In this document: positions 43,548 to 54,433 of the stretch, piece after piece | How positions within the stretch are numbered: the first letter of the stretch is position 1 | Layout: every line of letters begins with the position of its first letter | Assembly: GCA_036365455.1 (NCBI GenBank) | Contig: JAWQUS010000001.1 | Location: 20,315,001 to 20,379,000, forward strand | From: Macrosoma leucophasiata | Taxonomy: Eukaryota; Arthropoda; Insecta; Lepidoptera; Hedylidae | Length of the DNA stretch: 64,000 nt | Direction of reading: 5' to 3' | Notes under the pieces: generated by a model | Databases searched by the model: none | What the model saw: the letters and a program-made list of their open reading frames with translations, nothing else | Told to the model about the DNA's origin: nothing | Made by a program: the position numbers and the translations under genes

Positions 43548-43858
43548 AATAGGTATGTGATAGATTAGGATCCCAATGCAGAATAATTTCGTTAATCTAG
43601 ATATGCTGCAAACCTAATCTTTACGCATATTTATAATCTAGAGAATCTATTTCTACTAGATTGTAAATATGCCTATGAAAAAAGGGCCGTAAAAATTTTT
43701 GCAAATTTTTTTTTTGGAAATATTTTTTTAAGTTTATTTTTTATTAAAGTAGTGTCTACTTCACTGTAAATTATAAATACGGGTACAAATTAGATTTGCA
43801 GCATATCTGGATGAACGAAATGATTCTACAATGGGATCCTAACCTATGATAGGTAGTT
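43548..43858. mobile_element. Family H short element, copy 3
   Basis: Same ~100 bp TIRs as 3019-3790 ('taggatcccaatgcagaata' left, 'gattctacaatgggatccta' right) with a short AT-rich centre, so a deletion derivative of family H. Confidence 0.75.
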
Positions 43859-44043
43859 AATTTCATTCGTCGTTAGACTGTACTGAGGTTAATCTACTTA
43901 CATAGAGAAATACGGGAATCCAAAAGCTGGTACCCTTTTTAAATTGAATTGTGTCAATGCCATCTTGACATATCTGTATATGTCAAGATGGATATGTTTA
44001 TGTCAATACTTTGGGGAAAAAAAAAACAAAAATTATAAAACGA

Positions 44044-44318
44044 CTGGTAGAGCTCCAGTGATAGAGCTCACAGGCGTAGGCACCACCGCATTACCTAATA
44101 TACTTGCCGCTAAATGGTAGTGTTCAGCACTATCCTGTTCCGGTCAGGTGGTAATGTACGGCCCTTTAATTCCCGACACAGAGGCATAACACCATAGGCC
44201 TCAGGAGTGGTAACGCTACTGCATTTTGAGCTTGGTCTTTGTGTTGTGTCTATAGGCTGCAGTCATCACTTATCAATGTGAACTGCATGCTTGTTTGCCA
44301 CTTCCAATACACAAAAAC
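44044..44318 (+). repeat. Family A, near full length
   Basis: 'ggtagagctccagtgataga' + 'gctcacaggcgtaggcaccacc' in sequence, then 'gtaacgctactgcattttg', ending 'ccaatacac' + A-run. A 13-bp hairpin (43961-43990, 'catcttgacatat' / 'atatgtcaagatg') lies 50 bp upstream. Confidence 0.88.
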
Positions 44319-44339
44319 AAGCTAATATCCATATCATGT

Positions 44340-44760
44340 AAACGAGCACCACAATCTAAGAACATAATTCTAGAATACTAACCCCTAGTTTGCACTAAAA
44401 ATATTAAACATGATGATGTTTCGCAACTCGTCGCATAAACTGTCAAAGTATGCATGAATGTCTTGTTGGTGCAAGCGTTCGCACTGCTGTCAAACATATC
44501 ATTTTAACATGTTTATAAGTGAATGTTTCATCAATGCAAACTCACGGTAAAAACAACAAAAAATCCACCATGAATCACTAAAACGTCAAGTGAAATGCCA
44601 AAACACCATTCGTGTGTAATTGGAGCTTGGCGGACTGCCATAAAACAGACTCGCCTTTCCTACGATTCAAGCTATACCTTTACAAATGATTTATTCACCT
44701 ACACCATTTAAATCATCAAAGGGCTTTAAGAAGAACCGTAGAGTTTACAGTGATGGTATG
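44340..44760 (+). repeat. Tandem unit U1
   Basis: Shares 'gtgtaattggagcttg' + 'gcggactgccataaaac' and 'tttcctac' with U2 (45530-45960) and U4 (48310-48530). Non-coding as far as visible. Confidence 0.6.
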
Positions 44761-44762
44761 TT

Positions 44763-45012
44763 CTTACTGGTGGTAGAGCTCCAGTGATGGAGCTCGCGGG
44801 CGTAGGCACCACCGCATCACTTAATATACTTGCCTCTAAATGGTAGTGTTCAGCACTAACGTGTTCCGGTCAGGTGTAATGTACGGCCCTGTAATTTCCG
44901 GCACAGAGGCATAACACCTTAGGCCTCAGGAGTGGTAACGCATCTGCATTTTGACCTTGGTCTTTGTGTCGGTGTCTACAGGCTGCAGGCACTTCCATTA
45001 TATAAAATAAAA
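44763..45012 (+). repeat. Family A, near full length
   Basis: 'ttactggtggtagagctcca' to 'aggctgcaggcacttccatt'. An internal deletion removes most of the 'atcacttaacatcaatgtg' segment. Confidence 0.88.
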
Positions 45013-45049
45013 GAAATATTATAGCCTAACATCTACACGAAACTAGAGA

Positions 45050-45508
45050 TTTTAATGTAGATGCGTTGCCAGGTTGCCACTCCCGAGACCTGCAACTGTC
45101 CTGAAAATTACAGGACCGTACATGAATACCTGACTTAAACACGGATAGTGCTGAACGCTACCACCACTAGGCTAGGCACCACCGCATTACTTAATATACT
45201 TGCCGCTAAATGGTAGTGTTCAGCACTATCGTGTTCCGGTCAGGTGGTAATGTACGGCCCTGTAATTTCCGGCACAGAGGCATAACACCTTAGGCCTCAG
45301 GAGTGGTAACGCATCTGCATTTTGATCTTGGTCTCTGTGTGGATGTCTATAGGCTGCAGTCATCACTTAACATCAATGTGAACTGCATGCTTGTTTGCCA
45401 CTTCCATTACATAAAAAAAAATCTAGCGGCAAGTAGGTTAGGTAATGCATTAGCGCCTTAGTGCCTACGCATGCGAGAGCGCCGTCACTGGAGCTCAACA
45501 ACCAGTAG
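45050..45508 (-). repeat. Family A copy interrupted by another family A
   Basis: 45050-45165 ('ttttaatgtagatgcgttgc' to 'gtgctgaacgctaccacc') and 45424-45508 ('agcggcaagtaggttaggta' to 'cagtag') are the two halves of one minus-strand copy. The plus-strand copy at 45166-45422 sits between them. Confidence 0.75.
45166..45422 (+). repeat. Family A nested in family A
   Basis: Starts 'aggctaggcaccaccgcatt' (5'-truncated past the inner stem) and ends 'gccacttccattacat' + 8 A. Confidence 0.8.
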
Positions 45509-45529
45509 AAATTAAATGAAATATTTTTT

Positions 45530-45960
45530 TTATTTCTCTAAGTGAACACTGGCGCCTACAGGCATCTACGTCAACTGTGAAAATGTCAATCAAATATTAT
45601 GAATCGAGGGATGTAAGTTTAATAAGGTGCATCGTTTCTATTTAATTGATTAATACAAAATCTGATGCCCGATCTGATGACTTTATAGCGCAAGAGTGAT
45701 TAAAATATACACTGCAAAAGACACGTTTACATAAATCCAGATCTATCCTAAAACCAACGTTTTTATTAAAATAGCATATTTCTAGCTATCCACAGTATAA
45801 ATAGAATGTTCCCAATGTATTCGTGTATAATTGGAGCTTGCCGGACTGCCATACAACGGACTGACCTTTCCTACATCTGTACACATACAAACGTTTCATT
45901 CATGTGCACAGTTTACTATTTTACAAAGGTAGGCTTTTAGGCTCTATACCGAATAAATAT
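45530..45960 (+). repeat. Tandem unit U2 (empty site)
   Basis: 'caatcaaatattatgaatcg', 'gggatgtaagttt', 'gcatatttctagctatccac' and 'cggactgccatacaacggac' recur in U3 and in U1/U4. It has no family A insertion at the position occupied in U3. Confidence 0.6.
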
Positions 45961-45999
45961 ATTTTAAAACGTAACGTTGGAGATTAACAAGCACGCCGT

Positions 46000-46625
46000 T
46001 CTAACGAATGGTAGATAAGTCAATACATGAGACTTTAGACATCTACACTAAACCACAGGTCAAATATTATGAATCGTGGGATGTAAGTTTCTAAAAAAAT
46101 ACATCGCTTCTATATAATCCATTCGTAAAAAATCTAATAAGTATTAATTGTCGATGAATGTATAATCTAATGTATAAAATTGATATGTTTTTTCACCGAA
46201 ATAATAATAAGAATGTACACCTCAAAAAACACATTTAAATAAACCCGGTTTTACTGGTGGTAGAGCTCCACTGACGAAGCTCGCGGGCGTAGGCACTACC
46301 GCATTACCTAATATACTTGCCCCTAAATGGTAGTGTTCAGCACTATCGTGTTCCGGTCAGGTGGTAATGTACGGCCCTGTAATTTTCGGCACAGAGGCAT
46401 AACACCTAATGCCTCAGGAGTGGCAGCGCATCTGCATTTTGACCTCCGGTCATTGTGTGGATGCAGTCATCACTTAACATCAATGTGAACTGTATGCTTG
46501 TTTGCCACTTTTATTACATAGAAAAAAAAACCCGGATTCGTCCTAAAAGCCACATCTTAGATTCAAGTGGCAGATTTCTAACTATCCATAGAATCACCGC
46601 ATAAAAAAGCTAATACCCATGTAAC
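46000..46625 (+). repeat. Tandem unit U3, with family A inserted
   Basis: 'gtcaaatattatgaatcgtg' + 'ggatgtaag' and 'cagatttctaactatccata' align with U2. The unit is split by the family A copy at 46249. Confidence 0.65.
46249..46530 (+). repeat. Family A with target-site duplication
   Basis: Flanked by AAACCCGG on both sides (46241-46248 and about 46528-46535, overlapping the A-tract). This defines the element as starting 'ttttactggtggtag' and ending in the A-tract. Comparison with U2 confirms an insertion. The 8-bp duplication and A-tract fit target-primed reverse transcription. Confidence 0.85.
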
Positions 46626-46632
46626 AAGCAAA

Positions 46633-46848
46633 TGATCTATACAAATAAATAAAATTGGAGTGTCTATTTGTAATATTAAAATAATCGCTTTTTACTACAT
46701 GCATATTATTATGTATACACGTTACCTACAAAATAACATTTTTTACTGTGTTTGTCTGTCTGTCTGTCTGTTTGGCGGGGCTAATCTTGGGAACGGCTCG
46801 ACCGATTTTGACGGGACTTTCACTGGCAGATAGCTGATGTAATATGGA
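46633..46848 (+). repeat. Family E repeat, 5' part
   Basis: 'aaataaaattggagtgtcta', 'ctgtctgtctgtttggcggg' and 'gaccgattttgacgggactt', cut off after 'gtaatatggaagtaac' by a LINE tail. Confidence 0.7.
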
Positions 46849-47110
46849 AGTAACAAGTAAGTAAGTAAGTAAAACTTTATTTGATGCAGAAAGCAAACAC
46901 GGGTTGATTACAGTGAAAAACAGAACATAAAATCACTTTAAAAATTAGCACAGCATACTAGATACATAGATCTGCTCTGAATGTGTGTCTCCTTTTGCAC
47001 CAAAAAGGTGGCCGATTCAGCAACATGCCAGGCGTGAGCCTAGCGCTGATTTTCAATCGGAACCTATTGGGTGACGCACGGATATCAAATATCCACGTAA
47101 AGTCAAATTA
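46849..47110 (-). mobile_element. LINE 3' tail nested in family E
   Basis: Inverted: 'tgcatcaaataaagttttac' followed by TTAC repeats (46852-46871), the same kind of terminus as at 25220 but with an unrelated 3' UTR ('ccacctttttggtgc' hairpin). Confidence 0.55.
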
Positions 47111-47639
47111 TGTTCACAAAAACAAATAAAAAAAAAGTTGACCAAATAAAAGATATCGCGAAAATAAAACAAAAATGAAACATACATTACTATGCTCGAG
47201 ATCTCTTTAGTCTCAATCTCGCATTGATATCATTCTCGTCCTAGTCTTGGCCATGACGCACGCAGGCGCGCACCAATTGCAGTAAAAAAAGAACACAATG
47301 AAGAAAAGTTTTTTCACCATAGTGAAGGTAACTTGTGACTTTGCAAAAAAAAAAAGTGAACAAGTAACTAACACTACGCTTCCATATACAAAAACAGATA
47401 ATATATTTACGTATATAAAAAGAAACATTGCCTACAAAAGAGGAGATAATTGTAAAATTCTATTACGTACCAGAAAATGTAAGTACCTACATACATACAA
47501 ATAAATTCCGTTTTCGATAAATTAAAGAATAATGGAGTATTTTCTAAAATATAACATTATTGCAAACGATTAGCATTATTTGCGTGAAAGATGTAGTGTT
47601 CCTAAAGTAAGAAAATTAAGCAAAATTATAATAATTATT
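47111..47639. other. No gene recognised
   Basis: Overlapping frames at 47213-47504 are A-rich and have no domain. Confidence 0.35.
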
Positions 47640-47930
47640 ATTGGTGGTAGAGCTCCAGTGACGGAGCTCGCGGGCGTAGGCACCACCGCATTACCTAATA
47701 TACTTGCCGTTAAATGGTAGTGTTCAGCACTATCGTGTTCCGGTCAGGTGGTAATGTACGGCTCTGTAATTTTCGGCACAGAGGCATAACACCTAATGCC
47801 TCAGGAGTGGCAGCGCATTTGCATTTTGACCTCTGGTCATTGTGTGGGTGTCTATAGGCTGCAGTCATCACTTAACATCAATGTGAACTGCACGCTTGTT
47901 TGCCACTTTTATAACATAAAAAAAAAATGT
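47640..47930 (+). repeat. Family A, full length
   Basis: Intact 5' stem region 'ggtggtagagctccagtgac' + 'ggagctcgcgggcgtaggca' + 'ccacc', variant ii ('cacctaatgcctcaggagtg'), and A10 tail. Confidence 0.92.
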
Positions 47931-47976
47931 ACGAACATATAGCTGTAATGTCTGGTACTTAATAACTTTGTTTCAG

Positions 47977-48120
47977 ATAATAGTATAATCATATCACATT
48001 CATGCCATAACTACAATGCATAAATAAAATGGATTTGGGCGATTTACCAAAGCGAAACAGACCATCAACATCTACCACGGAACCCAAACGAGAGAATTGT
48101 TTGCAGATCAGACCAAGAAG
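47977..48120 (+). CDS. Candidate host coding exon with start codon
   Basis: A branch-point-like 'cttaataac' and 'tttgtttcag' (AG at 47975-47976) precede the exon, and 'gaccaagaag|gtatgt' (GT at 48121) follows it. Inside, an ATG at 48029 in good context ('ataaaATGG') has an in-frame stop upstream (48008) and is open for 30 codons plus two bases to the donor. The peptide begins MDLGDLPKRN and ends LQIRPR. It is Lys/Arg/Ser/Thr-rich and unlike any repeat here. I do not recognise a family. The exon would hold 5' UTR plus the N-terminus of a protein whose other exons lie elsewhere. It is 47 bp from a family A copy. It may be chance: 92 coding bases are weak evidence alone. Confidence 0.4.
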
Positions 48121-48309
48121 GTATGTTTTTGAGAATTATTAATATTAGTGTACATTTACATTATTGTCTCTTTATATCTATCAGTCCTAAAACACCTACT
48201 AGGGGATATACTTTAGTATTTGAATTATATATATATATTAATTTTGAACTATATAGAAATATTCAATAGTTTAAATTTAATAAATGTGATTTTCAATTCG
48301 ATATTCGCG

Positions 48310-48530
48310 AAATGTAGGGTAACAACTAAAAAAGTCCGCCATGAATCACTAAGAGTGAAGTGCCAAAATACCATTCGTGTATAATTTTTGGAGATTGGCG
48401 GACTGCCGTAAGACGGACTGACCTTTCTTTCGATACAAGCTATACAAAATTTTCGTTCACCTATAACATTTACCTTTACAAAAGGAGGCTTTTAGGCTCC
48501 ATGTCGAATAATATGTATATTTTTTTCTTT
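48310..48530 (+). repeat. Tandem unit U4
   Basis: 'gccatgaatcactaagagtg', 'aagtgccaaaataccattcg' and 'ttggcggactgccgtaagac' align with U1 at 44565-44660. Confidence 0.6.
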
Positions 48531-48558
48531 GTAGTTAAAAAAATTAAACATTGAATGG

Positions 48559-48654
48559 TGGTGGTAGAGCTCCAGTGACGGAGCTCCCGGGCGTAGGCAC
48601 CACAGCATTACCTACCCAATACAAAATACCCAATATACTTGCCGCTAAATGGTA
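48559..48654 (+). repeat. Family A, 5' end only
   Basis: Intact stem region, then a small duplication ('cctacccaatacaaaatacc') and 'gccgctaaatggtag', where it stops. Confidence 0.8.
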
Positions 48655-48861
48655 GAATAAAAAAAACTTTTTGATTCTTTATACGATCTGAAACAACTAA
48701 TACATATTGTTATATACAAAAACGCAGTACTGTCAACGATTTTTTAAATGTTTTGATTTCATTCACGGGTGTTTTATTATAAGTGTAGTATATTCCCTTC
48801 GTGACGTCATAATGTTCAGTCATGTGCCGTTTTCAGTCAATTTCACAACTTCCAACGTTTT

Positions 48862-49026
48862 TTATGTCATGCGGTGGCAAACAAGCATGCAGTTTACACT
48901 GATGGTATGTAATACTGTAGCCTATAAACATTTGCATGAAACCAAAGGTTTCAATGTAGATGCGTTGGCACTCCTGAGGCCCTTAGGTACTATGCCTCTG
49001 TATCAAAAATTACAAGGCCGTACCAT
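48862..49026 (-). repeat. Family A, 3' half, diverged
   Basis: 'tggcaaacaagcatgcagtt', 'gatgcgttggcactcctgag', 'ttacaaggccgtacca'. Confidence 0.75.
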
Positions 49027-49420
49027 AAAAGCTATTAGTTATTGAGTAGATGTTTCAAAGATAATATTTATGTGTTTTCCTATACATTTTGAAATAACAG
49101 CAAAACCATTTAACATCCCTATTCGAACACACTTATTTTCACTAACACGAGTAAAAACCTGTAAGCACAATTTTACTTTCACATAAAATAAAAACTGCAA
49201 GTTTAAATGTAATGTAAATGTAAATTAAATGTAAAGTATTTTACTTATATGATATCATTTTGCTGGCGCCAGATGCGTGAGAATATTGCTAGTTTGCAAA
49301 TAAAATGTCTTAAATATTGCAAGTTAGCAGTTGCTTCGTATTTTTGTTCAGTTCTCTCTAAAATATATTTCCGATTTGTTTCCTTACAAAAACTTTGATA
49401 CTTAAGTTCTAAAGGTTTCT
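49027..49420. other. No gene or repeat recognised
   Basis: AT-rich, no credible frame. Confidence 0.35.
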
Positions 49421-49552
49421 AGTTTTTGGTTTAGTTTAAGGTTAAGGTTCTATCATCTCACTTTATGGTTCGGTTGAACTAAAATATTTGTTAAACTTAA
49501 AAAAGTATAATTTTACATCCTTCTCTAATTTTTTTCAAATTTATTACCGACT

Positions 49553-49850
49553 AGCTGACTCGGCAAACTTCTTACTGCCTCAGAATGAAATAATGTATCA
49601 AAGGTTTTATATAAATATACGGACTATTTGTATGGGAAAATGAAATTGTGTTTTTTATTCCTACTTTTTTATATTTATTATATTACTACTTATATTTTTT
49701 TATTTCTACGTTTACTATTCCTCTTCAATTTCATATTTTTTTACCTTTTCAACCTTCCCTGGACTTCATTCAAAACCAAAATTAGCCAAATCGGTCCAGC
49801 CTTTCTCGAGTCTCAGCGAGACTAACGAACAGCAATTGATTTTTATACAC
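49553..49850 (+). repeat. Family N repeat, complete
   Basis: 'ctagctgactcggcaaactt' to 'gaacagcaattgatttttat'. The T-rich middle gives a spurious 65-codon frame. Confidence 0.65.
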
Positions 49851-49864
49851 ATAGATAATAGGAA

Positions 49865-50095
49865 GATGTAAAATTTAAACGGTACTTTAACAAATTTGTT
49901 AAAGTTCGGTTTAGTTGCACCAAAATATTTGTTAAAGTTAAAATTAATGTTAAATTTTACATCCTTCTCTATCTGTAATAAATTTGTTAAAATCAGAGAA
50001 GGATGTAAAATTTAAATTTAACATAAATTTTTTTGCAACCAAACCTAACTTCAACAAATTTATTAAAGTAAAAAATTGAGTTGCACCGTTTGCAA
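49865..50095. mobile_element. Foldback element, family G
   Basis: Arms 'gtttagttgcaccaaaatat' ... 'aaattttacatccttctct' (49907-49973) and 'agagaaggatgtaaaattta' ... 'tttgcaaccaaacctaac' (49996-50051) are inverted copies with a 22-bp spacer. An AT-rich relative ('ttttacatccttctcta') is at 49510-49530. Confidence 0.65.
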
Positions 50096-50630
50096 AATGT
50101 TAAATGACTTCGTCTATTAACCGTCACTGGCTGAGCTGCGATGGTCAAAATTAACCTCACATTTCTGACAGACAGTGAGGGAATCTGTCATCTTTTCTAA
50201 AAGCCTTTTTATATCAAATCCTTAAAACTGGGTTGGTACTGCACTCGAAATAAGTTGGCTTTTGAATCTCATAGCGGCGCATGGCGGAAGCAGAGAATAT
50301 GTAATAATACTACTCTTTTTTTCTCTCTTGATTTCTCCTTACTCAGCTCGCATCCCCTCTTGCCGACACTTGTTATCGTTGGAGGAAATTTTTGACCACC
50401 TGCGGACGGCTTTCGGTTGAATAGGTAAGAAAAATTAAGTATTCCGTATTCCACAATTCCAGCCATCATTCATGAAGGAGCATAAATACGAGTACAATTA
50501 TCTTACACCCAGTTCACTAAGAACGGACTTAAAAAGTGTGTAAATACCTACATAAATATCTATACTTGCTCAACTATTTCTCGTCTATTCTATTTTCTCG
50601 AAAAGACAGTGTCAATGTTTTTAATCTTAC
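50096..50630. other. No gene recognised
   Basis: The 66-codon minus frame at 50269-50469 has no domain or splice support. Confidence 0.35.
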
Positions 50631-50632
50631 CC

Positions 50633-50778
50633 CCTTATTCATAAACGTATTTTAGCTAAAGTGTTGCTAATCTCTTCTTTATCTTTTTCTATCCTGCACA
50701 TTTGACAATGCAACTGACAAAGACAAAGCATTCTATAGCTGAAACGTATCTAATGTATGTTTATGGATAAGGGGGTTG
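50633..50778 (+). mobile_element. Family D MITE, copy 2
   Basis: 'cccccttattcataaacgta' and 'tatgtttatggataaggggg' are terminal inverted repeats. Core 'tttttctatcctgcacattt' + 'gacaatgcaactgacaaaga'. ~146 bp. Confidence 0.8.
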
Positions 50779-51218
50779 GTTCTTTACGAAATTATAAGTG
50801 ATCGGAACTTATTTTCACACCGCTTATATTACGCAATGGCTATATTGTATCAACATTTAAAATCAGTAAAAGAACAATCGCGCATAAAGTTTAACCCAAA
50901 ATTAACGAACCTAACATACCCAGACTAAACAAAAAGTCCCGCAGGGTTACAAGCTGTAATTGTAATTTTAGTTGAGAATTAATAACCCGGCAAGTTACGA
51001 ACACTTAAAGAATGTCAGGCATCTACTGAACCCCATCTCATTAAACTAAAACCCGAAGTTGTAGGCCTTGTAAGTTTGTCCCTTTAGTTGGAAATTAATT
51101 AATAAGATCGCAAAGAATTTGCATTTGAGACCGCAAACTTTAAGTCTGTTTAATAATCGCGAATCGAAATTTGCATCGTATTGTTTTAAAAGGAAAGGAA
51201 ATTAAAACAAGTATTTAA
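50779..51218. other. No gene or repeat recognised
   Basis: No credible frame; AT-rich. Confidence 0.35.
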
Positions 51219-51220
51219 TT

Positions 51221-51562
51221 AAGGGTCATAGCTCACTAGAGCCACCCGGCACCCTCGAGCGGTCTGCGCTCATAACATCAGCTCCGCTCCGTATCGCTTC
51301 GACCGCAAGCCGTCAACGCGCGGGCGGCGTGCGATTCAGGCGCGGAATGTGAGTGGACCACTAACTTGCCTTGCGTTGATTTTGCGTTGCCAACGCGCTG
51401 TTTCCAAGTGGACCGCTGGCCGTCCGCGAGTGGTCTGCCAGTGGATGACAAGTAACATCGCGTCGTTCACCCATGAACCACCCGTCGACAAAGGGTGGAC
51501 GAGGTAAACCGAGGCGGTGCTACTCGGGTGCCGGGAGGTTGTAGTGAGCTATTACCCTTTAA
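51221..51562. mobile_element. GC-rich MITE with ~35 bp TIRs
   Basis: 'aagggtcatagctcactaga' + 'gccacccggcaccc' on the left and 'gggtgccgggaggttgtagt' + 'gagctattaccctt' on the right are inverted copies. TTAA-like sequence borders both ends. The 340-bp body is far richer in GC than the surroundings. There is no ORF of note. Confidence 0.75.
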
Positions 51563-51744
51563 CAAGTCAAGCTATTTACGGTTTTGTTTAAGTTAGCAAG
51601 AACAATATTAAAAACAATTTGAACAGTAGTTTATTATTTGTGAAGAATAATATTGAATAACAAAAGTTATTATATGAAAAGTTTTGTTTACTTGCCAAGA
51701 AGAGATTCAATAAAATGTTTGTATTTATATCTTTGTATATAAAA

Positions 51745-51890
51745 ATCAATTGCTGTTTGTTAGTCTCTTAGTCTCTCTAAACCTCGAGAACGGCCGTACC
51801 GATTTGGCTAATTTTAGTTTTGAATGATTTTTGGAAGTCTAGGGAAGATTTAAAAGGTATGAAAATATGAGTTTGCCGGGCCAGCTAATA
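51745..51890 (+). repeat. Family N repeat, inner part
   Basis: 'aaatcaattgctgtttgtta' to 'gtttgccgggccagctaata', in the reverse order of 49553-49850. Confidence 0.6.
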
Positions 51891-51900
51891 AACAATATTA

Positions 51901-52406
51901 AAAGGAGATGTTGCGAGCTCGGCTCTAGATCGTACACGTCGTCAAAAAATGGGTAAATTAAAGAAGAATCCGAAAAAAATGCAATTAATTTATTCAAGTA
52001 TATATTTTAGAGTTACTATCACATTTAATTTAAACGATTTTATCATTTTCAACCATATTCAACATGGCGGCGACACAGCCGACGCTTCTTTTAATTGGAA
52101 ATCGATTAGTTTAAGTTCTTAGTATTAACACATGAAATCGATTTAGATAGTATTCAGAAAATATTACTTTTTTCTCCAATTTCTATAAAATCAAAAAACA
52201 ATTTAAAAACTGAAAATGTCAAAATGACATTTTCGCCATGTTGGTTTGAGTTGCAATTCTAACTGCAAATAATATTTTGTAACTGCAAACAAAGCTAAAT
52301 AAGTGAAAATATGCAGTAAAAAACGTTTTTATATTGATTTTGCCTGTTAATGATATTGTGTACAATATATGGCCGGAGGTCCATACATTTTTGCAACATC
52401 TCCTTT
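51901..52406. mobile_element. Non-autonomous TIR element
   Basis: Ends AAAGGAGATGTTGC and GCAACATCTCCTTT are perfect 14-bp inverted repeats. A second inner pair is 'caacatggcg' (52061) and 'cgccatgttgg' (52233). 506 bp, no transposase, no second copy here. Confidence 0.65.
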
Positions 52407-52671
52407 GTATGTATTTATGACTAAAAATAACTACAACAACATATTGTGATAAATATGTGTAATTCTTACCAGTTTAACGGTTCAGATTGCACGCCATTTA
52501 ACTTTAAATTTTTGAATGTTTTTCTATATTTTTCCCCTATCATAGACCACCTACCCAAACTTTCCCCTCTGACTAAAATGCAGCTCAAAATACCAAAATA
52601 TTATTTCAGTGCCTGAAAAATGCTAACACTGTTTATAGATAAATCTAAAAGAAGTGCAGACCAATATTACT

Positions 52672-52972
52672 TTTTTACTGGTGGTAGAGCTCCAGTGACG
52701 GAGCTCGCGGGCGTAGGCACCCCCGCATTACCTTATGTACTTGCTGCTAAATGGTAGTGTTCAGCACTACCGTGTTCCGATCAGGTGGTAATGTGCGGCC
52801 CTGTAATTTCCGGCACCTCTGTGCCTCTGCATAACACCTTAGGCCTCAGGAGTGGTAACGCATCTACATTTTGACCTTGGTCTTTTTGTGGGTGTCTATA
52901 GGCTGCAGTCATCACTTAACATCAATCTGAACTGCATGCTTGTTTGCCACGTCTATTAAAAAAAAAAATCAA
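52672..52972 (+). repeat. Family A, full length, inverted-block subfamily
   Basis: 'tttttactggtggtagagct' to 'gccacgtctatt' + A11. At 52812-52831 'ggcacctctgtgcctctgca' replaces the usual 'ggcacagaggca', the variant shared with 35779. Confidence 0.92.
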
Positions 52973-53304
52973 ACATCTCCCAAAATATATATTGTATTTT
53001 CTATTTGGAAGACAGCGAAATTTTGCACTAATTTCATTAGTCTGGCCGCCACTACGTAAATTAATTAATCCGCCCAACCACTTCAATTTACTGTTAACAT
53101 TTATTAGATGAAAAGATACGTGTATTCTTTTTTCTTTGATTGTTGTGTGAGTGTGGATATCGTTTTGCAACAAGTTATTTTTTTCTACAAAACAGTTGCA
53201 TATTTAAGTAATCTTTTACAAGTACATAAGTAATGATATTCGTTGTTATTAGTAATTTTGTGCGCTATGTATTAATGAGAACATCGAATATTCTTTTGTT
53301 TATG

Positions 53305-53582
53305 AATTAAAAGTGGCAAACAAGCATGCAGCTTACATTGATGTTAAGTGATGACTGCAGCCTATAGATACCCACACAATGACTATTAGTCAAAATGCAG
53401 TTGCGTTGCCATTCGTGAGGCCTAAGGTGTTACGCCTCTGTGCCGGAAATTACAGGGCTGTATATTAACACCTGACCGGAACACGATAGTTCTGAACACT
53501 ACCATTAAGCGGCAAGTACATGAGGTAATGCGGTGGTGCCTACGCCCACGAGCTCCGTCACTGGAGCTCTACCACCAATAAA
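53305..53582 (-). repeat. Family A, full length
   Basis: 'aaaagtggcaaacaagcatg' to 'gagctctaccaccaataaaa'. Intact inner stem GAGCTCC-GTCACT-GGAGCTC. Confidence 0.9.
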
Positions 53583-53680
53583 ATAATTATGTAAAAATGT
53601 TTTTAATTCGTAATATTTTTTTTAACAATTGAAATGCTAAAGTTCATTTTTTCCACTAGGTACTCATACCATAGTGCGAA

Positions 53681-54022
53681 GCGTTGGTAAGTAAATATGG
53701 CAGCCTCCCCCTGAGGCCTAAGAAATGTTGCCACTGTGAAAGTTATTACGTGGCCATACATAACCGGATACCATCTAACGGGTACACGATAACGCAGTTT
53801 TTTTTTATATTGAAAGTGGCAAGCAAGCATGCAGTTTACATTGATGTTAAGATGACTGCAGCCTATAGACACCCACACAATGACCAGAGGTCAAAATCCA
53901 GATGCTTTGCCACTCCTGAGGCCTAAGGTGTTATGCCTCTGTACCGGAAATTACAGAGCCGTACAATTAGTGGCAGTTAGATTAGGTGGTGCGATGCGAG
54001 CTCCGATACTAGAGCTCTCAGT
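53681..54022 (-). repeat. Two family A copies in tandem, first decayed
   Basis: 53681-53795 ('ctccccctgaggcctaagaa' ... 'gggtacacgataac') is a diverged middle part. 53799-54022 is a clearer copy ending 'gcgagctccgatactagagc', with deletions in the 'cctgaccggaacacg' region. Confidence 0.7.
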
Positions 54023-54025
54023 AAA

Positions 54026-54430
54026 TTTCGTATTTATCATCAGCTTTTGATTCAAAATCTCAGACTATGTATTACCTAGTCCGCCATATGGAACCAAAAA
54101 CAAAGTCTGTGATATGGAATCAAAAACTGATCGAATGTAATCAAATATAGAAGCAAATTTGTATTCATACGAAGAAGTTATTTATTTATAGCATACATTT
54201 CCATTGGATTTTCGCAAAGGCAACCGATATTTCAACGTTGATTTTTAATTAGTCTACAAATTCAAATAGCAGGTCTTGGTCTGTGGTTTCTTTACTATTT
54301 CTTCTGGTTCGTTAGTTCGATTCCAATGTCGAATTACATTAATTAATAGGTAAGTTCTAAGTTAGTTGTACATTCCTTGACTTTAATTACATTGTATGAA
54401 CCAGAAAGTATTAACTTTAGGAAATTTTAT
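54026..54430. other. No gene or repeat recognised
   Basis: No credible frame. Confidence 0.35.
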
Positions 54431-54433
54431 ATG

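Noticed and set aside
47640..47700. Hammerhead-type ribozyme in the family A stem region
   Set aside because: The nested stems lack the conserved CUGANGA and GAAA core.
47640..47930. Family A as a Helitron (hairpin near one end)
   Set aside because: The hairpin is there, but the ends lack TC...CTRR, copies carry A-tracts, 5' truncation is common, and one copy has an 8-bp target duplication.
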